Positions 32,291-41,899 of a stretch of 64,000 bases of DNA are shown piece after piece. The position numbers were made by a program, and so were the translations under genes. Every line of letters starts with the position of its first letter. The first letter of the stretch is position 1. Source of the stretch: Karstenula rhodostoma CBS 690.94 (Eukaryota; Ascomycota; Dothideomycetes; Pleosporales; Didymosphaeriaceae); the NCBI GenBank assembly GCA_010093485.1, contig MU001506.1:1054001-1118000 (forward strand). Reading direction: 5' to 3'. The notes under the pieces are model-generated. The model was not told the DNA's origin and did not search any database. It was given only the letters and a program-made list of their open reading frames with translations.

Positions 32291-33202
32291 AAATGTCTCT
32301 TTTGTCTTCCTGTTTGTTCTCAAGTGTATTGCTTTTTGCTCTGGTTGCCTTCTTTGTAGGAGTGGGTAAGTGACAGCCCTTTGCTCCTCCCGTCCGCGCC
32401 CCCACTATACCCATAAATCTCAGCCCGCATCACATAATTACTCCACCCTATACTGTGGTTGCAGCCCTATCTTTTGTTAGTGGGTCCCCGGAGTTGCCAC
32501 CCCGTACAGAACCATACAAAGTATTAATCCATATAATAAAGTACCTAGATTTGGTAGCCAATTGCTATTAATAGAAGTACCTCGGCATATTTATATATTT
32601 TACAGATAACGAGTCAAGACTTTCACCGCCAAGAAATCGCCAAAAACACCCTCTCCGGCGGACCCACTAACAAAAGATAGGGCCGCAACCACAGTATACA
32701 TGCATAATAACGGGGAACCCTCAATAACAAGTTCACTTTTTGGATCTGGACTACTATAGGTAGTTGTCTCACCGGAGTAGCATGAGAACAAGTGCCGCGT
32801 TGCGAATTTTGGAAAACATAACAATGAACTGAACGAATTAAACGACCATGAAAACATGTGTCCCTCGTCAGCGCAAATCTTCGAAACGACTACTGCGCAT
32901 CCTGCTTGTTTCCAGTGTCTCTGATCCAGCCTCAAGTGCCGAACCAAACGCGGGGTACACAGGGATCTAAATATATTGCGCCCTTCAGCCAAACACTGCC
33001 TCATGTAAATCGCTCGGCTTCACCAAACAATTGCTTCTCTGCAATGATCTCGTTCCTCCAAGCATTTTATATGACAGCCTCCACCCGGAGGGCCGCTCTG
33101 CCATGATGTGCGAGGATGGTATAATATGGCGAGACAGACTGTCGGAGGTGGTGCAACCTCTCTGACTCGATTTCTGCAACGTTATCTTGAGAACTGAACA
33201 AA
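32291..33202. other. Intergenic region containing a MITE
   Basis: Apart from the inverted-repeat element at 32449-32698, I see no gene. The right end contains the leader of the PEBP-family gene. Confidence 0.5.
32449..32698. mobile_element. 246-bp MITE with 43/44-bp TIRs and TA flanks
   Basis: Terminal inverted repeats span 32451-32493 and 32653-32696. They begin TACTGTGGTTGC at each outer end and differ by one base and one single-base gap over 43/44 positions. A TA dinucleotide flanks each side (32449-32450 and 32697-32698), as expected for Tc1/mariner-type target duplication. The 159-bp interior is AT-rich without coding potential. It is therefore a non-autonomous element; the superfamily is inferred from the TA flanks and may be wrong. 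Confidence 0.75.
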
Positions 33203-33946
33203 ATGTTATTCACCACTTTGTTGTCTGGATTGGTGACTGTGGGTGGTGCGCTGACACAGACGACGCCTCCTGGGTTTACGCCGGCGGTCAACAAGACGTT
33301 GGATGTGTACTATGGCACGCAGTCCATTACGCCGGGATTGTTGGTTAAGAAATCGAGTAAGTCGTTCAGAGAGTGTCGTGTTGGAATGCATGACCTGACG
33401 CGTTGCGCAAGGTGTGTCGAAGCAGCCTACGATAGGCGTTACGGGACAGACCTTGACTGGCAAGTATCTGCTGGCTATGATCGGTAAGAATTGTTGAACA
33501 CCTGACACTGGTTCATGCTAATGACGTTCTAGATATCGACGCGTACGTTCACTCTTCTGGTCTAATTTACTACCGCAACTGCTCACCACCATCGTAGACC
33601 CGGAACGCCCCGCGGCACTGTTCTGCATGCCCTCCTGCAGGACTGGACCCCTAGTGGACAGACTCAAAATGGCTCGTCAATCCTCACGACCAAGGCCACC
33701 GGACCTGCGTCCTACTTTGGACCTGCACCACCCGCCGAGACGCCGAAGCACCCGCACAATTACATTTTTCTGCTGCACGCTCAGCCTGCCAACTTTGCAG
33801 TCCCTGCTGCGCACAAGTCGGCGGTGCAGCAGCGTCTGGGTATCAACTGGCCCAAGTTTATCACCGACGCGGGTCTGAGTGAGCCGATTGCGGCGAACTA
33901 CTTGCAGGTCCAGTCGGGTGACAACACGAAGAGATTTGTTGCGTAA
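33203..33946 (+). CDS. Secreted PEBP-family protein
   Basis: A 194-residue phosphatidylethanolamine-binding-protein family member (PEBP/TFS1/OV-16 type) with a signal peptide of about 16 residues (M-L-F-T-T-L-L-S-G-L-V-T-V-G-G-A). Exons are 33203-33356, 33412-33483, a 10-base micro-exon 33533-33542, and 33598-33946. Without the micro-exon the frame is lost. With it the PEBP ligand-site strand reads Y-L-L-A-M-I-D-I-D-A-P, followed by G-T-P-R-G-T-V-L-H, a Pro-rich loop, and the second signature around K-H-P-H-N-Y-I-F-L-L-H-A-Q. Fungal secreted members are common but poorly understood; cytosolic relatives inhibit carboxypeptidase Y or kinases. The ligand and role here are unknown. Confidence 0.82.
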
Positions 33947-35167
33947 GGCCGGATTTAAGAGCAGAAAAGGTAGGGTTGTGTAGACAAAGCAAGTGTTCCG
34001 AATGATAAAGCGTGTCTGTCCAATATCAAATGTGATACTTCGCGAGCTTGGGCAAGCCGCGGCAAAACTCGATAAAGGAACTCGGTGGGGTGCCAAAACA
34101 CAAATATTTCAAACAGCTCAAAGTCTGTCCAATATATGATCCCATTTGGTCAAATTCTGCATTTGACATGCCAGAAAGTCGTGATGATATACGTTGCGTG
34201 ACGGTGATCGGCAATAGAGGAACAGTCAGAGGATCTGTTTCTCTCTGCTTCTGTAATCCACGCAGTTTGCATCGTACCGGCCGGAATTCATATTTCGCAG
34301 TATTCTACATCGGCAGATGCGTCCGCAACGAACACTGTTTCGGATTCGCGATGCTGCAGGGACCGTTCGCCCAGCTTTAGTTGAGTACGAAGTCCCATGT
34401 GTTCGGTACTCAGCCCCTTCATATACGAGCCGTGTATATCTGCAACACAAGTTAGCCTATAACAACAGCGATCAACAACTCCCGATTGGGGTGTATATAG
34501 CATGTTGTTACGCAGAACAGCGATGATGCTAGCGATCTTCACCTGCCTTTCCGAAATGCATGCCGAAGATGTTTGTAGACTGTTGCCGACAATATTCGTT
34601 CACATACATCGTAAAGCAACGCGCGGCGTGCTGTAGTCCTTCCTGCATCTTACGTCTTACCTTCGACAGCTTCATTACAACGCTGCGAGGCTCGCTTCGG
34701 ATACGATGCAAAGGGCAGGCGTATGTAAGTAGGAGGAAATCCAAAGGACCGAATGCATACAACACCCGCTTCTAGGTGATCTGCCCGATTCACCCATCAT
34801 CCTGCCGGTTAAGCGAATGGAACCCTAGCATTTACAATACTATCGAGTTCATGTTATTAGTTGTATTGTCGGCATTGACGGTTGCTTTCCATTGCGCAAT
34901 ATAATTACCTTCTGGTGTTAATATGATAGATCAAGTAGAGCAAGAGGTATGTGGAGTCTTCGTGGAATAGAACACATCGCGTCAAATGCGAAGAGATTGC
35001 GGTGTATGTAGGGACGCAAATGGAGTATGCATCGGGGCGGATGAGATCGACGTCCTGGCAAGATGCCTTCATACGAGGATATAAAAGCTGAGTGGCATCG
35101 ATCCCGAGTGCCCCAACCTGCAGTGCTTCGAGGATTTGCCTGAAGATCTAGCAGACCGATTTCCACG
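33947..35167. other. Intergenic region with short element copy 3
   Basis: This holds copy 3 of the short dispersed element (34014-34135) and otherwise no gene that I can support. Frames of 70-110 codons over 34048-34775 have no motifs and lack family resemblance. Confidence 0.5.
34014..34135 (-). mobile_element. Short retroposon-like element, copy 3
   Basis: Read on the minus strand, the 96-bp core (34027-34122) starts TTTGAGCTGTTTGAAAT and ends CACATTTG. It is flanked by a perfect 13-base direct repeat, ATATTGGACAGAC on the minus strand (GTCTGTCCAATAT at 34014-34026 and 34123-34135 on the plus strand). It carries the same TTTTGCCGCGGCTTGC block as the other copies and is the longest at the 5' end. 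Confidence 0.75.
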
Positions 35168-35833
35168 ATGAAATTTTTCGCTGCTGCTGCCGCTCTGTGC
35201 ACTATCGTAGCCGCCGCGCCGCTTGCCCCTTGGGAAGCAATGGCGCCTCCGCCTGAAGGATCTCAGTTTTACCAGCTGCAGACTAAATCGTAAGTCTTCT
35301 CGATACCACCCACGTTCGCAAGTGAGTCCGCGCTAACGGAATGGGTGTAGAGCAACTGCAGCCGTCTCCGGGCAGTGGGTGGCCCTGAAGACTGGTTCGA
35401 CTTCGTACTCGCTCGCTGCCCAGCAAGCTGCTGCCACCAAGTTCTTCGTCAACAAGTACACGCCGACCGGAACATTTGCTGTCTACAACGCTGATGATAC
35501 CCGTCAACTTGCTCTCCAAGGCCCCAATGGAATCTTGCTTTCCCTCGTGGACGCAACCAATCCAAGCACTGATACCATCCCAAAGGGAACGTTGATGGAA
35601 TGGGCCACTTTCACCTTGGACAACAACGTGCTCTTCGTCAAGGATGGAAGCACCCTCGTCAACCGTACGTTTGTCGCGGTTAAGGGTTCAGGAAGCGACT
35701 ACAGCGTTGCTCTCTACGATGGTAAGCAGTCCGTATATATCGAGTCAAGCATATTCGTGCTGATTTTGCGCCAGGTGCCAGTACAACCACCTCGAACATC
35801 ACTCCTGTCACGATCAACATCGTGAAGGCATAG
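35168..35833 (+). CDS. Small secreted protein, unknown
   Basis: A 183-residue secreted protein from exons 35168-35289, 35351-35721 and 35775-35833, all frame-keeping. Residues 1-17 form a signal peptide (M-K-F-F-A-A-A-A-A-L-C-T-I-V-A-A-A). The mature part is rich in Ser, Thr, Ala and Val, has no cysteine outside the signal peptide, and alternates in a way that suggests beta strands. Blocks include F-Y-Q-L-Q-T-K, W-V-A-L-K-T-G and F-F-V-N-K-Y-T-P-T-G-T-F-A-V-Y. I do not recognise the family; such proteins are common in fungal secretomes. A role as a surface protein or plant-interaction factor is speculation. Confidence 0.75.
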
Positions 35834-36180
35834 AGATCGTCATCAACGCAGGCGGTGGGGGTAAAATAGTCGAAGACGTGTATATAGGTGCTATCCAATT
35901 TTGAGAAGACGATTCGCGCCCATAGAACAGCTGCTTTTCACATGTCGTGGCCATAAAAGTGATGATTCAAAAATCAATGCATAAACTGATGAAAGGGGAG
36001 TTGCGACTAGCAGTGGAGCACGTCAGGGTCCGGCCGCGCCCTCCCCCACATCCAATCCACGCCAAGATTTCAGCGCAGCGTGGTCAGTGCGCCCGATGCC
36101 ACCAAAATTTCCAGTCCGACTTTGATCCTCTTGTCTCGCCAACGTTCCCTCCTAAAACCAATCAAAACACCCTCTTCACC
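35834..36180. other. Short intergenic region before PXR1
   Basis: It contains the 3' flank of the secreted-protein gene and the promoter of PXR1. I see no other feature. Confidence 0.55.
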
Positions 36181-37321
36181 ATGGGTCTTGCGGCGCCAAA
36201 GAAGTATGCAATTCTCGCTGACACATGACACCCAGAATCCCTTGCTAACATTCGTCGCAAGTCGGTCCAAGATCTCCAACGACCCACAAAACACCACCTG
36301 GGCCAACAACACCGAACGCTTCGGCCACAAGATCCTCACTTCGCAAGGCTGGACCCCCGGCGCGTCCCTCGGCGCAACCGACGCTGCCCACAAGGCTCAC
36401 TACACCGCCGCCTCGCAATCCCACATCCGCGTTTTCCTCAAAGATGACAACCTCGGGCTCGGCGCAAAGCGCGGCAGCGAGCGCGCTGAGAACTTCGGCC
36501 TCGCTGGATTTGCGAGCATTTTGGGGCGCCTGAACGGCAAAGAGGAGGAAGTAAAGAAGGAAGAGGAGAGGCAGGAGAAGATTCAGCAGAGGGCGTATGT
36601 GTACCAGAAGTTTGGCATGATGAACTTCGTCAGTGGAGGGTACTTGGTGGGCGACAAGATCGAGAAGGGTGTGAAGAAGGAGATTGAGGTCAAGGTGGAG
36701 GTCAAGTCTGAGCCGGAGTCGTCGGATAACGAGGTTACGGAGAAGAAGTCGAAGAAGAGGAAGAGGAGCGGCGAGGAGGAGGTGAAGAAGGGGGATGAGG
36801 AAGAGCCAAAACTCAAGCGCAAGAAGAAGAGCGTGAGCTTGCGCGAGGAGGCTGCGAAGGTAGATGCCGCCTTGAAAGCCACCACGAAGTCGAAGAAAGA
36901 CAAGAAGGCGAAGAGCGCTTCCGAAACCCCTGCTATAGACTCAGAACCACTCTCGGACAAAGCCCGCCGGAAAGCTGAAAAGCGCGCCCGCAAGGAGGAA
37001 AAGAAGCTTAAGAAGGCCCTCAAGAAGGCCGCGAAGGAGGCAGCGAAGTCAAACCCCACGACTGAAGACCCTAGCTCCGAGAGCTCCGACGAGGAGGAGA
37101 GCACGTCGGCTAACTCTGTACCTACTACAGGCACTTCCACACCTTCTGGTTTGACGTACAACCCACGAGGAATGCATGCCGTGCGACAAAGGTACATACG
37201 GCAGAAGAAGATGGCGAGCATGGATCCGCAGGCGTTGAAGGAGGTATGTTGTTCGACATCCACGTGCCAAACACAATCATGCTAACGATTCCAGATTTTC
37301 ATGATCAAGACGCCCTCATAG
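36181..37321 (+). CDS. PXR1: PXR1/PinX1-type G-patch protein
   Basis: A 343-residue nucleolar G-patch protein of the PXR1 (Gno1/PinX1) family, needed for rRNA and small nucleolar RNA processing; it activates a DEAH helicase (Prp43) in yeast. Exons are 36181-36203, 36262-37243 and 37295-37321. The joined start M-G-L-A-A-P-K-N-R-S-K is the family hallmark, and the first intron interrupts it. The G-patch follows (F-G-H-K-I-L-T-S-Q-G-W and L-G-A), then S-H-I-R-V-F-L-K-D-D-N-L-G-L-G-A-K-R, F-A-S-I-L-G-R-L-N-G-K and Y-V-Y-Q-K-F-G-M-M-N-F-V. The second half is a long Lys/Glu-rich charged tail typical of nucleolar proteins. It converges on ERG12. Confidence 0.93.
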
Positions 37322-37708
37322 CTGTTCGAGCGAGCGAGCACATTTGGAATTTGGAAATGCATAGCGTGGCGTTAAAGACTGCGGTCTCCTTTTAGATCAG
37401 ACGATATACAGAGTGGAATGCGCACACTTTCAGGTCATTGTTATGATACAGTTCATTAGGGTCTACGCTACTGGTAGTACGCAAAAGGCGATCCCCGATA
37501 CCAATGCTTCACAAGTATCCCCTTCCTTTTTCCTTGCCCTCTTTTAACCCAGCCGAGGAAAATGTAGACTCGCGTCTGAAACTCTGAAGTAAGTAAGCAC
37601 GCAACGCAACATGCAGTATCCCTAGGTGCAAAAGAGAAAAGAAACCCCAAAGAAAAGGCCGGGTAGAAGAGAAAAAGCAGGGCGGAAGCCACACGGTCAT
37701 GCGAACCG
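37322..37708. other. Convergent 3' intergenic region
   Basis: This lies between the 3' ends of PXR1 and ERG12. No additional feature is visible. Confidence 0.55.
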
Positions 37709-39518
37709 CTAGTCTTCGTCCGTCTCCCATGGTCGCCAGAACTTCCACCCTTCTCTGACTTCCCTCTCCACGTTCTTTCTTATGCCGTTGGTCACGCCGA
37801 CTAACCTCTCGATGCCTTCGGTACCTTCGGCCCTCAAGAACTTCTCTTGGTCGATCTCCTCACCGCCCTCCTCTTCATTCCCGTTGTGCAACACAGCGGG
37901 CCAAAGCACACCCACGCCGTCACCTGCCAGCGTGGTCTCGAACTTTTCAAACCCTTCATTCTCAAGCTTGGCTTCGAGCGAGTCAAGGATGGCGTGCTTG
38001 AGCTTCGTGCCGGAGGAGATTATCGACGCGGCGACGGGTGAGTCAGGCTCGGAGTCGGATTCGGAAGACGAGGAGTGCCCATGGTGAACGCCGTTCCCGT
38101 TGCCCGTGCCGTTAGAAGCAGACGTCGGCCGCGGCTTGATGATTGTGATCGCACATCCGCCGCCTCCTGCGCCTGTGAGCTTTGTCCACCCGATACCCGT
38201 GTGATCTATCAGCTCGCGAATACGCTCCAGCTTCGGGTGCGAGACGCCCAGCGAAACGAGTAAGCCATGGTTTATCGTGACAAGGTCGCCGAGGTATTTG
38301 AGCGACGCGTGTGATTCTGGATCAAAGTCGGGTGCGGTGAGTAGCTTGTACGCAGACTCTGTGATCTGGCCTATCGCGTCAAGGATGTTCTCGGTGAGGA
38401 CGGGGTGGTTCTCGAGGAGCGTCGCAACTTTAGCGACTTCGACGGCGGTGCTGCGGGACTGGCGTGTGTTGACAAGGAGAAGAGGGAGTTCGGGGAAGCT
38501 GTGGAGGGGCACAATGCGCGGCGGTCCGCTCTTGAACTTCTGGTAGAGTACGGCTTTGCCGCCTGACGCGACCGTGTTGTCGATGCCGGAAGGGTTGCCG
38601 TGTATGCACATTTCGCCCACGAAGGCCCATCTGTTTATCCGCTCGATCTGAAGTTCGGATTCTTGAGGAGGTTGGTCCTGGTGCGGGCCGCTCAATGCGC
38701 GGATTTGCAGGAGCAGCGCGGAACTGATACACACTGAGATACTCGCGCTGCTTCCGAGGCCGGCTCGTAGCGGGATTGTGGAGCGGAGTGTGTAAACGCA
38801 TGGCGGTGTCTTTCGCGACGCGAGGGAAAGGAACAAGTAGAGGAAAGAGCATGCAGATGCATGGTGTATCTTCCGTATAGACTCAGGAATCTTGGGGGAG
38901 ACCGCGTCCAAGTGCGGTTGGAGTGCTTCAAGCAGCTCGGGATCCAGCGACGTCACCAGGTCGTAGTAGTGCTTCTTCTTTCCAGGCGCATTGAAGACGT
39001 CCCAAGGTAGCTCGTCGATGTTCCAGGTGTGTTCTAGTTCGATGTCGGGAAAGCGTATCGTAACGGTGCGGTGCGACTTGGAGAGGAAAGAGACGTGGAG
39101 GTATGAGCGGAGAGAAATTGCGGCCGCGATGGCCGGCTGCAGTCCAAGTTAGCACTTTGGTTACCGAAGGTATTCGTGGGGTAGTCCCACCTTGCCATGC
39201 ACGACTGCGTGCTCTCCGTAGACTATGACTTTGCCGGGCGAAGACACCATGAAGGGGGGCATCATCGGCGATGACTGCTTGCGATGCATGGCTGGTTTGG
39301 CTGCTGGCGCCTCGGTCTGCGGTATCTGGGAAGGTAATTGTGCAGGCATTGAGTCTATAGGTGACTGTTCCGGGGTCTGTGTGGAATGCGAGCTGGTACG
39401 TTTTAATATTCCTATAGCTGCAAGTCAGCGATCAAGAAGTCGTTACGGCCCCGATGCACCGAGTATATTCACCTGTACCGTTGTGGCCTTTTCTGCGCAG
39501 GCTGCCAGTCGCAGACAT
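37709..39518 (-). CDS. ERG12: Mevalonate kinase
   Basis: A 564-residue GHMP kinase that phosphorylates mevalonate in the isoprenoid/ergosterol pathway. On the minus strand the exons are 39518-39479, 39417-39191 and 39136-37709; the two introns have GT..AG ends and CTGAC/CTAAC branch points. The ~65-residue Ser/Pro-rich N-terminal extension precedes S-S-P-G-K-V-I-V-Y-G-E-H-A-V-V-H-G-K-P-A. Motif 2 is P-L-R-A-G-L-G-S-S-A-S (ATP loop), followed by H-G-N-P-S-G-I-D-N (catalytic Asp), and motif 3 is K-L-T-G-A-G-G-G-G-C. An acidic Ser-rich insert (about 420-445) separates motif 3 from the C-terminal helix. The start M-S-A-T-G was chosen because the second exon is open without an ATG before its splice site. 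Confidence 0.93.
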
Positions 39519-40521
39519 ACTGAAGGGTTCGGATTGGGCAAAAGAAGGCACGAGGCTGGCTGCACTGCACCGTGTGTGGCACTGTCGTCGTCGGTCAGGA
39601 GGCGATGCGTTGCGTCCGCGATGCTAATGCTCGACTAGGTTATTTCCGACGCGCGCTTCAATCAGCTGTCGCTCCCCGCGCCGCTGCAGGAACCCAGTTC
39701 GACCGCACCCCTGGTTCTTCTGGAAAACGCCCTGTCAACGGCCCCCCGTTTCCAAAATATCCTCACTGCGTCACACATCGAGGTCACGCCTTCACTCGGC
39801 ATCCATTTCAGACATAGACTAGGGGGTTGATCCCGCGTCTCGCACAGGAACAATACCAACGTTTTCTTTGAATCGCTCAAACTCTCCGCACGTCACGGCT
39901 CGCCACCAGTGCTAACAGAACAAACAGCTTCGAACGCTCCCCTGCCAATGGGCGCATAACCGAGATAAATTCTGATATCCTGTAAGAGCTAACGCACAGC
40001 TACACTGAACCCAACCGATCGCCTGAGGTTTGCCTCCAGCCCCAGACGGCGGTGCGCGCATCCATGTGGCGCAAACCGAAACCGCATGCAGCCCTTCGCT
40101 TGCGGTCCTCACCATCGCTGTTGTGCTATGCGCCAAATCGTGGTAGGCTGATTTATCGTGTATTCTTGGAAACCGTAGGCGAAGGTGCATGTGAGAGGCC
40201 CGTATTGCTCGGTACTGCCGCGCACCAATCGGCTATGGACAATGCTTCCGCGATGCTTCCACATATGGTAATGCCCGATGACAGAAAGGTTTGAGGTTGC
40301 AAGAGTCCTCACTGAAGATCCGCCGAACGATGCCGCTTTGGCACTGCGGACCCCAGGTCGCGGCTGTGCGTACAAGTGCGGCCTGTACAGTCGATGTACA
40401 GATCAGATCGGCGATATGAGAATGGCCGAAATTTGGCATGAGCGTTCCGACCCTTGATCTTTTGCTTCAACTTGTCGTGCTAACGGAGGTGCTGTTGACA
40501 TGATCCGTCGGCATGGAAAAA
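39519..40521. other. Intergenic region, no gene seen
   Basis: About 1.0 kb between two minus-strand genes. I see no gene in it, only short frames without motifs. It should contain the ERG12 promoter and the 3' flank of the next gene. Confidence 0.5.
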
Positions 40522-41115
40522 TCATGCCGATTGCTCCGCTCTCGTCTTCTCCTTCTGGGCCCTGAACTCCCTGTCTTTCGCTTTCTTCGCCTTCTTCCTC
40601 GCCGCCTTGTCGAGCTTGCCCTCATCGTCCTTCTTCCTCTTCTTTCCTTCACCTGACAAATGACCAGGCTCAATCTCCTCTTGCTGCACGAAATTTGACC
40701 GATCGCCAAGCTCGCCCACGTCTATTGCGCCCTCTTCCCTTTCAAACTCAGACATGTCTTGCCAGTCCTCTGCTGCGGTGCCATCGGTCTTGCCTCCGCT
40801 CGATTGATCCTTATAGTTGTTGGCGCCGTTGAGCGCGTTCTGCTCTTCGCCCTCAGGTTCCGGCGTAGGCTCGGGCTCCATATAGTTGCCCTTGAGCCCG
40901 GCGGCTACCCTGCGTAGGTTGTGCATGATCACACCGCCCGTGGAACCACCTTGCGCACCGAAGGTGGTGCCGCTGGGTGTGATAAGCGCATCAGGGTGTA
41001 GGTGCGAGTGCACTTCGGAATTCGTTAGATATCTATCGAGTATCGAGGCGGCATTTTCAAGGGTTATGGACTGCGACGATACGAGTCGATGGGGAGCGAG
41101 AGTTTCGGCGTGCAT
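40522..41115 (-). CDS. Lysine-rich protein, RPA14/Ker1-like
   Basis: A 197-residue protein. Residues 10-85 form the only structured-looking part: an N-terminal motif P-H-R-L-V-S-S-Q-S-I-T-L-E-N-A, then L-D-R-Y-L, and a helix G-G-V-I-M-H-N-L-R-R-V-A-A-G-L-K-G. The rest is acidic and then strongly basic, ending in a Lys-rich tail (K-K-R-K-K-D-D-E-G-K and A-A-R-K-K-A-K-K-A-K). This layout resembles the fungal RNA polymerase I subunit RPA14 (Ker1 in fission yeast), which lies in the polymerase stalk and also has a short N-terminal domain plus charged tail. The assignment is by pattern only. The ATG at 41115 was chosen over the open upstream frame, which has no conserved look. Confidence 0.5.
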   Translation of the reverse strand: MHAETLAPHRLVSSQSITLENAASILDRYLTNSEVHSHLHPDALITPSGTTFGAQGGSTGGVIMHNLRRVAAGLKGNYMEPEPTPEPEGEEQNALNGANNYKDQSSGGKTDGTAAEDWQDMSEFEREEGAIDVGELGDRSNFVQQEEIEPGHLSGEGKKRKKDDEGKLDKAARKKAKKAKDREFRAQKEKTRAEQSA

Positions 41116-41435
41116 CTTGCAGTTTGCACGTCGCGATGGGATGTAGGTAGATGTCGGACAATGTTTGTAAAGTGCCAACCAGTTGTTGTTCGGACGATGC
41201 GACTGCAAGAGAATCGCAAGTCTGTCGCAGGCGCAATGCTGTGCTGTAAAGAAGTGTTGGAAGAAAGGTGCAATTGATTTTCGCGACTGCACTTTTTGAT
41301 GCACGGGCCACTCGTAGATTTCGTCGGCGGCAAGCTCGCTGCACCTCCGAGCACCAGCAAACGACCCTTACGCCAATTCGACCTCCCAGCGTCGCGTGCC
41401 TCTCCCATCTCCAACGCGAACGAGGAGGAGGCATC
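41116..41435. promoter_or_regulatory. Divergent promoter, RPA14-like / bL34m
   Basis: This 320-base region separates two divergent start codons, joining a probable rRNA-transcription factor and a mitochondrial ribosomal protein gene. No recognisable element stands out. Confidence 0.45.
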
Positions 41436-41899
41436 ATGAACGCTCTCCGCTGCCTACGGGCCGTCGCCCACCCCTCTGCGGCACCCGCAAGCCTCCTCAA
41501 ACCCGCCGCAACTCCACGGTAGCCCGCCCAGCGTCTCAGCTCGCGTTCTCTCTAATAATGTATAGATTCTCGATGCCTTCCTCAACGCGCTCGATCTCCC
41601 TTCTTGCCCCCCGCCGGCCAATGCTCCCAGCCCCGTCGACAGGCTTCACGCTCCCCACGCCAGGCTCCGTAACCTCCCCGGCCATCCCCTCCGCCGAGAC
41701 CCTCGATCTCGCGTCAAAGATCTCTGCACACCCTGCCATGGGCTCCATGCAGGTCCGATGCGGTCCTCGCGACACATACAACCCCAGCCACTTGGTACGA
41801 AAGAGGAGACATGGGTTCTTGAGCAGGATACGGACGAAGAAGGGCAGGAAGCTATTGATGCGGAGGCTGAAGAAGGGACGATGGAACTTGAGCCATTGA
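41436..41899 (+). CDS. MRPL34: Mitochondrial ribosomal protein bL34m
   Basis: A 138-residue mitochondrial large-subunit protein of the bL34 family. Exons are 41436-41518 and 41566-41899; the join restores R-F-S-M-P-S-S-T-R. The N-terminal ~90 residues are Arg/Ser/Ala-rich with few acids, as expected for a mitochondrial targeting region. The C-terminal bL34 signature [19 protein letters not shown] is present, followed by [12 protein letters not shown]. The basic tail binds 23S-type rRNA. Size fits fungal homologues. Confidence 0.92.

Noticed and set aside
33344..33411. An alternative GTTAAG donor for PEBP intron 1
   Set aside because: The GTAAGT donor at 33357 gives a better consensus and also keeps frame.
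36583..37263. 226-codon Ser/Phe-rich minus-strand frame
   Set aside because: It is antisense to the Lys/Glu-rich tail of PXR1; AAG/GAG codons read as CTT/CTC on the other strand.
38120..38140. GGCCGCGGCTTG as a fourth copy of the short element
   Set aside because: Only about 11 bases match, it lies inside the ERG12 coding region, and there is no CACATTTG end or flanking duplication.
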